A stretch of 64,000 nucleotides of DNA from Alistipes sp. dk3624 (GCF_009557455.1 NZ_CP045651.1:620001-684000); one strand, 5' to 3'; shown: positions 46,401 to 55,545, counted from the stretch's first letter. The notes: generated from the sequence alone by a model not told the origin. Numbers and translations are program-made.

Positions 46401-47849
46401 ATGAAAAACCGTCGCATGAAAAAAAAGACGATCCTGAAATACCTGCTCGCCGTTCTGGCGTGCACCGGATTCGCAGCCGCCGCACGGGCAGCCCTGCAAG
46501 ACGTCGTTTCCGGGGAAGACCGGCAGACGACGATCCGGGTCTATCCGAGAGAGTCCGCCGGAAAGATCAAACCGGTGAACGGCGGCAACCTGGCCCCGCC
46601 GCTCGAAGACGAAGAGATGCCCGGATGCAACCTCCGCGAAGCGTTCGCCGGAATGCACATCCCGATCACGCGGCTGCACGACGCTCCGCTGGAGAATCCC
46701 GGCATGAGACTGGTCGATCTTCCGCTGATCTTCGCGAATCCCGAAGCGGACGCGGAAGATCCGGACAACTACTATTTCGCCCAGACGGACGACTATATTG
46801 CGAATTGCATCGCGTGCGGCACGGAAGTCTATTACCGGCTGGGAACCTCGATCGAGCACAGCGTCAACAAATATTTCGTGCACCCGCCCGAAGACGTGCG
46901 AAAATGGGTCGACGTCGCATCGAACGTCATCCGTCACTACACGGAAGGAAAATGGAACGGGTTCCGTTACGACATCCGTTACTGGGAGATATGGAACGAA
47001 CCCGATCTGGGCCCGAAAATGTGGACCGGGACGTTGCAGCAGTTCAACGACTTCTATGCGCAGGCGGCGACCGAACTGAAAAAACGCTTCCCGCACCTGA
47101 AATTCGGCGGGCCAGGGCACTGCGCCTTCGGCGAACAGGCGGTCAGGGATTTCGCAGGGAACTGCGCCCGTCACAAAGCGCCGCTGGACTTCTACTCGTT
47201 CCACTACTACTCGCCCACCGATACCGAATTACTGCAAATGGCCGTAGACGCACGCCGGTATCTGGACGAATGCGGCTATCCCGAGACGGAGATCCACTTG
47301 AACGAATGGCACTACAACCCGTACGGCGGAGCGCTGTGGAACATGGGCCCGGCGGAGCAGAACGAAGCGATCCGGTTCATGCGCGGACTGGAATCGGCGG
47401 CTTTCCTGAACACGGTGATGATCGGCTGGCAGGATACGCCGCTCGACAAAGGATTCTACTACACGGTCACCACGACGCGCTGGGGCGTATTTGAAAACCG
47501 GACGCCGGTCAAAACTTACTACGGCATGAAAGCGTTCGGCGAGTTGACCGCCTATCTCGAACGGGTACGCACCGAAACGGACGGTATGCCCGCCGGAAGC
47601 CGCGTGCTGGCCGGCACGGACAGCCTGGGCAACCTGGCGATCCTCGCCGCCTGCTGGAAATCGGGCCCCCGCGAGTTCACGCTGGACATCGATGGCATCG
47701 GGAAATTCGCCCGAACCGAAGTATTCCTGCTCGACGAAACGCACGACCTGAGCCGGGTGTTCGAAACCGGGCGGACGGCAGGTCCGTTGAAGATCGGGAC
47801 GGTTTCCGACTCGGGCGTGATCCTGATCCGGCTTTCGAAAAACGACTGA
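46401..47849 (+). CDS. Secreted clan GH-A glycoside hydrolase, GH39-like
   Basis: This 482-residue protein has a signal peptide (MKKKTILKYLLAVLACTGFAAAARA, from the alternative start at 46416). The catalytic TIM barrel shows WEIWNEPD with the acid/base glutamate (E200) and EIHLNEWHY with the nucleophile glutamate (E302), the arrangement of retaining clan A enzymes. The pattern and length are closest to GH39 beta-xylosidases/iduronidases; GH30 or GH5-like enzymes are less likely. A small beta domain ends the protein (LDIDGIGKFARTEVFLLDE). The promoter is phylum-type and lies very close. It is followed after one base by the DUF2284 gene, though a functional link is not obvious. The substrate is unknown. 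Confidence 0.82.
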   Translation: MKNRRMKKKTILKYLLAVLACTGFAAAARAALQDVVSGEDRQTTIRVYPRESAGKIKPVNGGNLAPPLEDEEMPGCNLREAFAGMHIPITRLHDAPLENPGMRLVDLPLIFANPEADAEDPDNYYFAQTDDYIANCIACGTEVYYRLGTSIEHSVNKYFVHPPEDVRKWVDVASNVIRHYTEGKWNGFRYDIRYWEIWNEPDLGPKMWTGTLQQFNDFYAQAATELKKRFPHLKFGGPGHCAFGEQAVRDFAGNCARHKAPLDFYSFHYYSPTDTELLQMAVDARRYLDECGYPETEIHLNEWHYNPYGGALWNMGPAEQNEAIRFMRGLESAAFLNTVMIGWQDTPLDKGFYYTVTTTRWGVFENRTPVKTYYGMKAFGELTAYLERVRTETDGMPAGSRVLAGTDSLGNLAILAACWKSGPREFTLDIDGIGKFARTEVFLLDETHDLSRVFETGRTAGPLKIGTVSDSGVILIRLSKND

Positions 47850-47850
47850 C

Positions 47851-48438
47851 ATGTACCGAACCGAAGAGACCGCCGCGACGATCCCGGCCGGGGAGTACGT
47901 CGCCCGCTACCGGAACGCTGAAAAATTCATCGTATTCTGCCAAGCATGTTCCCGCTACGGCGCCTGCTGGGCCTGTCCGCCGCACGGATTCGATGCGGAC
48001 GAATACCTGTCCGGATACCGCACGGCGTTGATCATAGGCACACGGATCATCCCCGAGCCGTCCGCCCGCGCCGAATGCGCGACGCCGGAACAAGGCCGGC
48101 AGGCGGGACAGCGGATGATCGTCGAAGTCCGGCGGACGCTCGACGCCCGGCTATTGGAACTCGAACGGAAATATCCGGGCAGCCGCGCTTTTTATGCCGG
48201 AACCTGCCACCTGTGCCCGGAAGGGACATGCGCCCGGAGCGAAGGCCGGCCGTGCCGCTATCCCGACCGGATACGCCCTTCGCTGGAATCCCTCGGTTTC
48301 GACATCGGGAAAACCGCGTCGGAATTGCTGGGCATCGAACTGAAGTGGAGCGAACCCGGATCGTCCGGACTGCCCGAATATTTCACACTGGTCAGCGGCT
48401 TTTTCTCCAGCCGCCCCGCAAACGACGGATCATGGTAA
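47851..48438 (+). CDS. DUF2284 cysteine-rich protein
   Basis: This 195-residue cytoplasmic protein matches DUF2284, a predicted metal-binding family of anaerobes. Conserved cysteines cluster in CQACSRYGACWACPPHG and in CHLCPEGTCARSEGRPC, spacing that suits an iron-sulfur cluster or zinc. No biochemical role is established. Its stop overlaps the next gene by 7 bases, so it is translated together with the Dph6-like ATP-pyrophosphatase. It begins one base after the GH39-like stop, suggesting a three-gene message. Confidence 0.85.
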   Translation: MYRTEETAATIPAGEYVARYRNAEKFIVFCQACSRYGACWACPPHGFDADEYLSGYRTALIIGTRIIPEPSARAECATPEQGRQAGQRMIVEVRRTLDARLLELERKYPGSRAFYAGTCHLCPEGTCARSEGRPCRYPDRIRPSLESLGFDIGKTASELLGIELKWSEPGSSGLPEYFTLVSGFFSSRPANDGSW

Positions 48439-49148
48439 GCGGGAAGCGCGAAAAAGCCGTTTTCAACTGGAGCGGAGGAAAAGATTCCGCGCTGGCGCTG
48501 TACAAGGCGCAGCAGAGCGAAGCCTACGAAATCGTATCGCTGCTGACGACCGTGAACCGCGACAACGCGCGCTCGTCGATGCACGGCATCCCCGTCGGAC
48601 TGCTTCGTCGGCAGGCCGACAGCATCGGCCTGCCGCTCTACACGATAGACCTCGCGCCGGACGGCACGATGGAGAACTACGAAGAGGCGATGGCGGCGGC
48701 GGTCGGACACTTCAGGGATACGGGCGCCGATCGTTTCATTTTCGGGGATATTTTCCTGCACGACGTGCGCTCCTACCGCGAAAAGCAACTGTCGCCCTAC
48801 GGCATCACGGTCGTCGAACCGCTGTGGGGCAAATCTTCCGCGGAAATCATGCGGGAATTTCTCGCCTCGGGCCTGCAAACCGTGATCGTCACGACGACCG
48901 CCGACCGGCTCGGCCGCGACTTCATCGGGCGGCGAATCGACGAAACGTTCGTACGGGACCTGCCCGACGGCGTCGACGTATGCGGCGAAAACGGCGAGTA
49001 CCACACGTTTTGCTACGCCGGCGGTCCGTTCCGCACGCCCGTGCAGTTCGCGCTCGGCGAACCGTTGCAGCGCAGGTACCCGGTCAAACTGGACGACGGC
49101 ACGGTAAAAAACTACGCCTACTGGTTCGCCGACATCCGGGAAGGCTGA
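48432..49148 (+). CDS. Dph6-like ATP-pyrophosphatase (adenine nucleotide alpha hydrolase family)
   Basis: This 238-residue protein carries the PP-loop SGGKDSALAL (residues 14-23) of the adenine nucleotide alpha hydrolase superfamily. It also carries the motif region GENGEYHTFCYAGGPF seen in the diphthine-ammonia ligase (Dph6) group. Bacteria make no diphthamide on EF-G, so the true reaction must be a different ATP-dependent amidation or transfer, not known to me. The start at 48432 overlaps the DUF2284 gene. Other members of the family act in B12-related or tRNA modification contexts, but nothing here decides between them. Confidence 0.85.
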   Translation: MVSGKREKAVFNWSGGKDSALALYKAQQSEAYEIVSLLTTVNRDNARSSMHGIPVGLLRRQADSIGLPLYTIDLAPDGTMENYEEAMAAAVGHFRDTGADRFIFGDIFLHDVRSYREKQLSPYGITVVEPLWGKSSAEIMREFLASGLQTVIVTTTADRLGRDFIGRRIDETFVRDLPDGVDVCGENGEYHTFCYAGGPFRTPVQFALGEPLQRRYPVKLDDGTVKNYAYWFADIREG

Positions 49149-49397
49149 TCCGCCCGCGCGCACCTACCCTATCGTTCTCCCTCGCCGGCAACAATACCTA
49201 CCTCCGGGTATTGCTTTAAACGGACGATTTTACTTTTTTTACTCCTTAAAACAACGGGGCCGCAGGTTATTGCACACTATTTGCACAGAACCGATATCCG
49301 GAGCGTCGCGGCGACGGAGAGCCGCGCATCCGCCGCACGGGCACGGAACGCCAGCCTGCAACCGCGTCCGACATGGAAAATCAAACCGCATAAGACT

Positions 49398-50147
49398 ATG
49401 AAAAAAATCGTTTTGCTCCGACACGGAGAAAGCACCTGGAACCGGGAAAACCGCTTTACCGGCTGGACAGACGTCGACCTGACCGAAAAAGGCGTCGCCG
49501 AAGCCGACAGGGCCGGCGAATTGCTGAAAAAAGAGGGTTTCGCATTCGACAAAGCCTATACTTCGTACCTTAAACGCGCCGTCAAAACGCTCGACCGCGT
49601 GTTGGACAAGCTCGACCAGGACTGGATCCCGGTCGAAAAGAGCTGGCGGCTGAACGAAAAGCATTACGGTATGCTGCAAGGACTCAACAAAAGCGAGACA
49701 GCCGCCAAATACGGCGACCAACAGGTGCTCGTCTGGCGACGCAGCTACGACATCGCACCCGATCCGCTCGCCGAGGACGATCCGCGCAACCCGCGTTTCG
49801 ACCCGCGCTACCGGCTGGTTCCGGACGGGGAACTGCCGCGCACCGAATCCCTGAAAGAGACGATCGAACGGATCATGCCGTACTGGCAGTGCGCGATCTT
49901 TCCGAACCTGAAAATGGCCGACCAGTTGCTGGTCGTCGCGCACGGCAACAGTCTGCGGGGGATTATCAAGCATCTGAAGCGCATTTCGGACGACGACATC
50001 GTCAACCTGAACCTGCCGACGGCCGTACCGTACGTCTTCGAATTCGACGACCGGCTGAATCTTACGAAGGATTATTTTCTCGGCGATCCGGAAGAGATCC
50101 GCAAACTGATGGAAGCCGTCGCCCGCCAGGGTAAAAAACAACAATAA
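49398..50147 (+). CDS. gpmA: 2,3-bisphosphoglycerate-dependent phosphoglycerate mutase
   Basis: This 249-residue glycolytic enzyme interconverts 3- and 2-phosphoglycerate. It carries [10 protein letters not shown] with the phospho-histidine H9 and E11, the dPGM segments [13 protein letters not shown] and [31 protein letters not shown], and the second catalytic histidine in [15 protein letters not shown]. Length equals the family norm. I start at the ATG at 49398; an upstream extension of the frame to 49281 is not homologous. It lies 19 bases before fbaB, so two glycolytic steps are probably co-transcribed. The 249-base gap before it holds a weak 7-bp hairpin near 49188-49210 and no gene. Confidence 0.95.
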   Translation: MKKIVLLRHGESTWNRENRFTGWTDVDLTEKGVAEADRAGELLKKEGFAFDKAYTSYLKRAVKTLDRVLDKLDQDWIPVEKSWRLNEKHYGMLQGLNKSETAAKYGDQQVLVWRRSYDIAPDPLAEDDPRNPRFDPRYRLVPDGELPRTESLKETIERIMPYWQCAIFPNLKMADQLLVVAHGNSLRGIIKHLKRISDDDIVNLNLPTAVPYVFEFDDRLNLTKDYFLGDPEEIRKLMEAVARQGKKQQ

Positions 50148-50166
50148 ATTTAAACCGTTATAGAAT

Positions 50167-51219
50167 ATGAGCCAGATCATCAATTTATTGGGAGACAAAA
50201 CCGAGTATTACCTGAATCACGTTTGCCGGACGATCGACAAGTCGCTGATCCACATCCCGTCGCCGGACACGGTCGACCGGACATGGATTCCGTCCGACCG
50301 CAACGTCCGCACGCTGTGCAGCCTGCAAACGCTGCTCGGCCACGGCCGGCTGGCCGGCACGGGCTACGTGTCTATCCTGCCGGTCGATCAGGACATCGAA
50401 CACACGGCCGGCGCGTCGTTTGCTCCGAACCCGGTCTATTTCGACCCGGAAAACATCGTCAAACTGGCAATCGAAGGGGGCTGCAACGCCGTAGCTTCGA
50501 CGTTCGGCAACCTCGGCGCAGTGGCCCGCAAATACGCGCATAAGATACCGTTCATCGTCAAGCTGAACCACAACGAGTTGCTGACCTACCCGAACACGTA
50601 CGACCAAGTGCTGTTCGGATCGGTCGACGAGGCGTGGAACATGGGAGCCGTCGCGGTCGGCGCGACAATCTATTTCGGTTCGGAGCAGAGCCGACGGCAG
50701 TTGGTCGAAATTTCGGAAGCCTTCGAACGGGCGCACGAACTGGGTATGGCGACGATCCTGTGGTGTTACCTGCGCAACGGCAGTTTTAAAAAAGACGGCG
50801 CCGATTACCACGCGTCGGCCGACCTGACCGGGCAGGCCGATCACCTGGGCGTCACGATCAAGGCCGACATCGTCAAACAGAAACTGCCGACCAACAACGG
50901 CGGGTTCACCGCGCTGCATTTCGGCAAAACGAACGAAAAAATGTACATAGAGTTAGCGTCCGACCATCCGATCGACCTGTGCCGCTACCAGGTGGCCAAC
51001 GGTTACATGGGCCGCGTCGGACTAATCAACTCCGGCGGCGAATCGCACGGCGTATCCGATCTGAAAGACGCCGTCATCACGGCCGTCGTCAACAAACGCG
51101 CCGGCGGCATGGGGCTGATCAGCGGACGCAAAGCGTTCCAACGCCCGATGAAAGAGGGCATCGCGTTGCTGCACGCGATTCAGGACGTTTACCTCGATCC
51201 CGGCATCACTATTGCATAA
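50167..51219 (+). CDS. fbaB: Class I fructose-bisphosphate aldolase (DhnA/FbaB type)
   Basis: This 350-residue archaeal-type class I aldolase cleaves fructose 1,6-bisphosphate to triose phosphates through a Schiff base. The segments [32 protein letters not shown], and the lysine-bearing [19 protein letters not shown] (about 228-246) are typical, as is the phosphate-binding [12 protein letters not shown] region. Length matches E. coli FbaB. It follows gpmA directly and is ended by a hairpin at 51261-51296. Confidence 0.95.
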   Translation: MSQIINLLGDKTEYYLNHVCRTIDKSLIHIPSPDTVDRTWIPSDRNVRTLCSLQTLLGHGRLAGTGYVSILPVDQDIEHTAGASFAPNPVYFDPENIVKLAIEGGCNAVASTFGNLGAVARKYAHKIPFIVKLNHNELLTYPNTYDQVLFGSVDEAWNMGAVAVGATIYFGSEQSRRQLVEISEAFERAHELGMATILWCYLRNGSFKKDGADYHASADLTGQADHLGVTIKADIVKQKLPTNNGGFTALHFGKTNEKMYIELASDHPIDLCRYQVANGYMGRVGLINSGGESHGVSDLKDAVITAVVNKRAGGMGLISGRKAFQRPMKEGIALLHAIQDVYLDPGITIA

Positions 51220-51260
51220 TCTACCGGCAATAGGTTCCGGCAAATCCGCTGAATAATTCA

Positions 51261-51300
51261 AACCGGCATCCATCGAAAAATCGCTGGGTGCCGGTTCTTT
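51261..51300 (+). terminator. Terminator after fbaB
   Basis: Arms AACCGGCATCC (51261-51271) and GGGTGCCGGTT (51286-51296) pair in 10 of 11 positions around a 14-base loop. CTTT follows. It sits 42 bases after the fbaB stop and faces the convergent ygbA gene. Confidence 0.7.
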
Positions 51301-51397
51301 ATGCCGTTCGTTCCGGAAAACCGTCCCCCGCGATCTCCGAAAACGGGATACCCGCCGCAGGACATCGCCTTACGAAAAGCCGCTACGACCCGGAAAA

Positions 51398-51724
51398 TTA
51401 CCGGCCGCCGAAAAGCCGCAGACGGCAGAGCAAGTGCCCGAACGCATCGAGCGGACGATACCACAGCAGGCGGGGACCCGCATAACGCATCACGCACCGC
51501 ATCCGTTCCCGCATGGATATTTTGTAGCAATGAACGGGGCATTTCTTGCAAACCGGTTTCCTGTCGCCGAACCGACAGCAATCCAACCGGACAACGGCAT
51601 ACGCGAGCAATTCCCGACACTCCGGACAAAGCTCCCGGTTCCCTTCCCGGTGGATACAGTAAAAACGGATCATCCGCTCGACGACCCGCTTCTCATAGTT
51701 TATCCGCCCCCCCGGAAAAATCAT
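51398..51724 (-). CDS. ygbA: YgbA family protein (nitrous oxide-stimulated promoter family)
   Basis: This 108-residue cysteine-rich protein matches the YgbA family: MIRFYCIHREGN, LCPECRELLAYA, CKKCPVHCYKISMRERM and VMRYAGPRLLWYRP are all present in the family order. Two CxxC pairs suggest metal or redox chemistry. In enterobacteria ygbA is induced by nitric oxide through NsrR and helps recovery from nitrosative stress. The start is set at the ATG at 51724; the frame can extend to a TTG at 51763. It lies alone, convergent with fbaB. Its relation to the RIC/hemerythrin gene 5 kb away is suggestive only. Confidence 0.88.
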   Translation of the reverse strand: MIFPGGRINYEKRVVERMIRFYCIHREGNRELCPECRELLAYAVVRLDCCRFGDRKPVCKKCPVHCYKISMRERMRCVMRYAGPRLLWYRPLDAFGHLLCRLRLFGGR

Positions 51725-52165
51725 ACGTCCGATCTTACAATCACTCAACTCGCTGCAAATCAATTATCCACAAATCTCGAATACGGCACCGTACAGAAAC
51801 GATCATTACCGCCATACCCGTTTTCCAAACCGCCCGGACATCTCGCAATTCCGCCGTACCAAAGCATTTTGTACAAATATAATCAAATTGTACGGATATT
51901 TGTATTTTATCCGGACGCTGTTTACTCCCGTCTCCGGGAAATACCCTCGCCGCATAACATGCTATTTTAGAAACGGAAACCGTCACGGCCCCGTTCCGAA
52001 AGAACGGTTCCGACTGACAGAAAACTCATTTATCCCGGACCGAATGCAGTATCCCCGACACCGTACAGCGCTAAAAATTTTAGTCACTTTCACTATTATT
52101 TTTCATTTAGATCCAAATACTTAAGAAATTCGGACCGAAACCGATCCGACCAATTATCGATATGT
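51725..52165. other. AT-rich divergent intergenic region with palindromes
   Basis: This 440-base region between ygbA and the small gene at 52166 has no supported gene. It holds the perfect palindrome TTTGTACAAA (51868-51877). On the minus strand TATATTTG overlaps this area as a possible -7 box for ygbA. A dyad CTAAAA-A-TTTTAG lies at 52071-52083, and a CCGTTC/GAACGG hairpin near 51994-52011. These are candidate sites for a stress regulator. Confidence 0.45.
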
Positions 52166-52372
52166 ATGCATTCTATCAGTTATTTAATCAGAGCAAAAGA
52201 AATCCAGGACTTTGCAGCACAATTTTACGAACCGGGACGGCACGACAAATGTTACAAACAGGTTTGGCTGAAACACGTATTTCCTAAATACGGCTTCAAC
52301 TACGATACGTTCCTGCGTTACATGCGCGTGGACACCAGTTGTCTCGAAGAACTTCTGGTCGAACAGGAATAA
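52166..52372 (+). CDS. Small conserved Bacteroidota protein
   Basis: This 68-residue protein has no recognised domain. It is rich in aromatic and basic residues (FYEPGRHDKCYKQVWLKHVFPKYGFNYDTFLRYM), with a pattern that looks like a compact helical DNA- or protein-binding unit. Base composition and codon use match neighbours. I have seen similar short proteins in this phylum but can give no function. It precedes another small conserved gene by 18 bases, so they may be co-transcribed. Confidence 0.65.
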   Translation: MHSISYLIRAKEIQDFAAQFYEPGRHDKCYKQVWLKHVFPKYGFNYDTFLRYMRVDTSCLEELLVEQE

Positions 52373-52390
52373 AACCGACCGACAGCGGCT

Positions 52391-52663
52391 ATGGCGATCC
52401 AGGATTTCCATTTCGTTCCGGGAGAGCTGTATCTTTTCTCCCTCGATCCCCGGCACCACGACCCGGACCGCTGCCTGTGGGGAATTTTCGACAAACTCGA
52501 AAACGGGAACGTCGTTCTGGAGGTCATGACCGACGGATTGACCCGATTTTACAGGGACGCCTGCGTCCCTCCCGAATACGTATCCGTCAGGCGGGCGACC
52601 CGCAACGAACTCAAAGATTTCTATTTCAGTTACGGGCACCGGAGCGGGAGAACCGGAGAATAA
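52391..52663 (+). CDS. Small conserved hypothetical protein
   Basis: This 90-residue acidic/aromatic protein (FHFVPGELYLFSLDPRHHDPD, GIFDKLENGNVVLEVMTDGLTRFY, YVSVRRATRNELKDFYFSYG) has no recognised domain, no signal peptide and no membrane segment. The alternating hydrophobic pattern suggests a small beta-rich fold. It starts 18 bases after the 68-residue gene and ends 74 before the AsmA-like gene. Function unknown. Confidence 0.7.
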   Translation: MAIQDFHFVPGELYLFSLDPRHHDPDRCLWGIFDKLENGNVVLEVMTDGLTRFYRDACVPPEYVSVRRATRNELKDFYFSYGHRSGRTGE

Positions 52664-52737
52664 AATCTTCGGCAGATAATCCGCATCGTCGAATATCTCA
52701 TCCATCGACCGGCGATTTGGACAGGAATTTGCAAGCT

Positions 52738-54432
52738 ATGCATTTTATTCGTAAAATGCACAGAATTATGGAAACTACCGAAAGAAAACCGCGTTTCAGA
52801 AAAATCGTCCGGACGGCGGGGATCGTCGTCGTCGCCGTCCTGCTGCTGCTTGCGGGCGCAAACCTCTGGATCGGCCGGATCGTCCGGCAAAAGATCGAAA
52901 AAGAGGTCGCCGAGCAGACCGGCGGAACGTGCCGGATCAGCATCGACCGGGTGCGTTTCAATCCGGTCGGCCGGTCGATGCGGCTCAAAGGCATCGTCCT
53001 GACGACCGACAGCTTGCTGCTCGCAAAACGACATCCCGGCCTGCGGATGTTCCGGCTCACCGCAGCACAGCTTTCGATCGGCGGAATCCGCCTGACGCAA
53101 CAAGACGGAGACCGGACGCCGACGATCGCCGAAATCGAAGTGTCGGCACCGCACGTCGACATCGTCCGCAACTTCAGCGACTCGGTTCCACCGGTCGACT
53201 CGCTGCAACGGGCATCCGGACAGACCGTCCGGACGATCGGCATCGGCCGGCTCCGGATCGCGGACGGCTCGGTAACGTACTGCGAGATCCGGAACGGACG
53301 GCAGACATGCCATACGTTGCGGGGACTCTCCGTACAAACCGACGATTTCCGCCTGAACGCCGGGAATGCGAACGACAGCGGATGGCTCGACAACGGCATC
53401 CGCACTTCCGTCGAATCGGTAAACTATCAGCTCGACGAAGGAGCGGTCGCGTTGCAGGCCGATACGCTGATAATCGACACCCGCAAAGGCGAATGCTCGG
53501 TAGCGGGCGTCCGCCTGTTGCCGCAATACCCGAAAAGCGAATTCGCCTCGCTGGTAGCAGGCCATCCGGACTGGACGCAGGTCGTCGCAGGCCGGATCGC
53601 GTGCACGGGAGTGGACTATCCCGAGATCGCGCGGAACAAAAAGCTGAAAATCGACAGCGTATGGATCGGCAACGTGGAAATCGGCAGCTTCAAGAACCGA
53701 CAGATCCCGCAAAAACAGCGCATCAAACCGCTCTTTTACCAATCCCTGCAAAAACTCTCTTTCGGAGTGGAAGTTCGTAGAATAAGTTTCAGCGACATTC
53801 GCGCCGTGTACGAAGAACTGTCGGCGACGGGAACCGTTCCGGGTACCGTCACCTTCGACAGTCTGAGAGGCGACCTGTACGGACTCGCCAACGCCGCCTC
53901 GCCGGAACATCCGCGCATCACCCTGAAAGCCAGCGGGCGACTGATGAACCGGGGAGTCTTACAGGCGACCTTCCTGCTGCCGGCCGATTCGCTGGACGAC
54001 CGTTTCGAAGTGGACGGAAAGCTCGGCCCGATGGAACTGCAGGCGATGAACCGGGCGATCGAACCGCTGGTGAACGCGCGAATCAATACGGGGCGAATCG
54101 ACGGAATGAATTTCCGCATCGCAGGAGACTCTCGTCAAGCCGACGTACAATTACTACTGCTGTACGACAGCCTGAACGTCTCGCTAATGAAACAGGAGAA
54201 AGACGGGCCCAAGGCCCGCCGGTTGCTTTCGGCCATCGTAGACGACCTGTTGATCCGCACCGGCAATCCGGAAGACGGAGTGACCCGCACCGGCGAAGGC
54301 GCGACCGAACGGGATCCCTACCGCTCGCAGTTCAACTACCTGTGGAAGTCGCTGATGCCGGGTATCAAACAGACGGTCGTCGGACACGGAACGGTCGTCA
54401 AAAGACACCGCCACCGGGACGACCGGCGATAA
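52738..54432 (+). CDS. AsmA-like inner-membrane-anchored periplasmic protein
   Basis: This protein of about 564 residues has a single N-terminal helix (about 26-45, IVVVAVLLLLAGANLWIG). A long beta-rich region typical of the AsmA/DUF748 kind follows: IEKEVAEQTGGTCRISIDRVRFNPVGRSMRLKG near the start and RDPYRSQFNYLWKSLMPGIKQTVVG at the end. Such proteins form bridge-like grooves linked to lipid movement or envelope assembly. In-frame ATGs at 52738, 52756 and 52768 are all possible; I give the longest. It converges on the AI-2E family gene with a 16-base gap. The exact subfamily is uncertain. Confidence 0.75.
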   Translation: MHFIRKMHRIMETTERKPRFRKIVRTAGIVVVAVLLLLAGANLWIGRIVRQKIEKEVAEQTGGTCRISIDRVRFNPVGRSMRLKGIVLTTDSLLLAKRHPGLRMFRLTAAQLSIGGIRLTQQDGDRTPTIAEIEVSAPHVDIVRNFSDSVPPVDSLQRASGQTVRTIGIGRLRIADGSVTYCEIRNGRQTCHTLRGLSVQTDDFRLNAGNANDSGWLDNGIRTSVESVNYQLDEGAVALQADTLIIDTRKGECSVAGVRLLPQYPKSEFASLVAGHPDWTQVVAGRIACTGVDYPEIARNKKLKIDSVWIGNVEIGSFKNRQIPQKQRIKPLFYQSLQKLSFGVEVRRISFSDIRAVYEELSATGTVPGTVTFDSLRGDLYGLANAASPEHPRITLKASGRLMNRGVLQATFLLPADSLDDRFEVDGKLGPMELQAMNRAIEPLVNARINTGRIDGMNFRIAGDSRQADVQLLLLYDSLNVSLMKQEKDGPKARRLLSAIVDDLLIRTGNPEDGVTRTGEGATERDPYRSQFNYLWKSLMPGIKQTVVGHGTVVKRHRHRDDRR

Positions 54433-54448
54433 GCGGCCGTCCGCCGGT

Positions 54449-55480
54449 TCAGGATTCCGACGGCGGCAGCAACCGGTATTCCTTGTAATAGATCCGAATC
54501 AACAGCAGGAAGGCGGAGATCAGCAGCGGCCCGAAAATAATCCCCCAGAAGCCGAAAAGCGGAATCCCGAGGATCACCCCGAAAATCACGATCAGCGGGT
54601 GGGTATTGGAGATCTTCTTCATCAGGATGATCCGGCACAGGTTGTCTACGTTGGCCACGATCAGTATGCCGCACGCGATCATGATGATCCCCATCCAGAC
54701 GCTGTCGTCGAAAATCATATAAACGCCCATCGGCACGGTGACGATCGCGGTGCCGACCATCGGTATCAACCCGCAGACGGCCGTCACGAAAGCCCAGAAG
54801 ACCGCATTGTTGACGCCCAGCGCCCAATAGACCAGAAAGGAGGCCGCCGCCTGCGCGAACATGACCAGCGGAATGCCGACGGCATTGCTGAAAATAATGC
54901 TCTTGACTTCGCTGCGAATCACCTGCTGGCTATGACCGCGGAACGGCAGGTAGCGGTTCGCGCTTCGTTCCATAGTCCGAGCGTGCAGCAGCATGAAATA
55001 AAGGATCACGAGCATCATGAACACGTTCGCTGCGAAACTGTAAGTCGTATTGAGCAGCATCGAGGCCATTTTCGTGATCGTCCCGCCGGAACCTTTGACG
55101 ATATTTTCCGGCACGATCGCAAAGCCCAGCAGATGGTTCGCCCGCCGGAGCAGTTCGTTGAAAACGTCGACGATTTTCGAGGTGTCCACGTTCGGGATCT
55201 CGGAGGCGATCACCTCGAAAATCAGAAATCCCAGCCCGGACAGCAGCAGCGTCGTAGCCAACACCAGCATCAGCGAGGCGACCCAGGGCTTCCAGTTCCA
55301 GCGCTCGGTCAACCGGAACAGCACCGTCCGCAACACGACGTACATCGTGATCGCCCCGAGGAACGATCCTACGAAAAATTGGAGTTGTGTAAAAATTACC
55401 AGCCCGATCGTAATCAGGATGCCGATATAAAGCAGTTGCCGGAAAAAAGCGTTGTTTTTCCCTATCGTTCCGTCTGTCAT
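54449..55480 (-). CDS. AI-2E family transporter (PerM-like)
   Basis: This 343-residue membrane protein has the AI-2E/PerM layout. N-terminal helices (LLYIGILITIGLVIF, FVGSFLGAITMYVVL, WVASLMLVLATTLLLSGLGFLIFEV) are followed by an extracytoplasmic loop and helices including MLVILYFMLLHA, GVNNAVFWAFVTAVCGLIPMVGTAIV and HPLIVIFGVILGIPLFGFWGIIFGPLL, the family signature end. Members export autoinducer-2 or act as sodium/proton antiporters; the substrate here is unknown. A good promoter with an inverted repeat in its spacer lies at 55513-55545. Confidence 0.9.
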   Translation of the reverse strand: MTDGTIGKNNAFFRQLLYIGILITIGLVIFTQLQFFVGSFLGAITMYVVLRTVLFRLTERWNWKPWVASLMLVLATTLLLSGLGFLIFEVIASEIPNVDTSKIVDVFNELLRRANHLLGFAIVPENIVKGSGGTITKMASMLLNTTYSFAANVFMMLVILYFMLLHARTMERSANRYLPFRGHSQQVIRSEVKSIIFSNAVGIPLVMFAQAAASFLVYWALGVNNAVFWAFVTAVCGLIPMVGTAIVTVPMGVYMIFDDSVWMGIIMIACGILIVANVDNLCRIILMKKISNTHPLIVIFGVILGIPLFGFWGIIFGPLLISAFLLLIRIYYKEYRLLPPSES

Positions 55481-55512
55481 AGCTCTAAGAATGGATATTG
55501 CGGATCACTCCG

Positions 55513-55545
55513 CAAATATTTCACCAATTTTTCGGTGAAAGCAAA
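55513..55545 (-). promoter_or_regulatory. Promoter with inverted repeat before the AI-2E family gene
   Basis: On the minus strand TTTG (55542-55545) is followed after 21 bases by AATATTTG (55513-55520), seven of eight bases of TAnnTTTG. The spacer contains the inverted repeat TTTCACC/GGTGAAA (55519-55525 with 55534-55540). A regulator bound there would block RNA polymerase. Confidence 0.55.

Noticed and set aside
49188-49210. Hairpin after the Dph6-like gene as terminator
   Set aside because: Only a 7-bp stem with an 8-base loop and no proper T run.
49281-49397. 39-codon upstream extension of phosphoglycerate mutase
   Set aside because: The enzyme begins directly with the catalytic LLRHGES strand after MKKIV. 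The extension is not homologous.
51888-52124. 78-codon frame in the ygbA upstream gap
   Set aside because: It starts at TTG, has no conserved-looking sequence and lies across palindromes.
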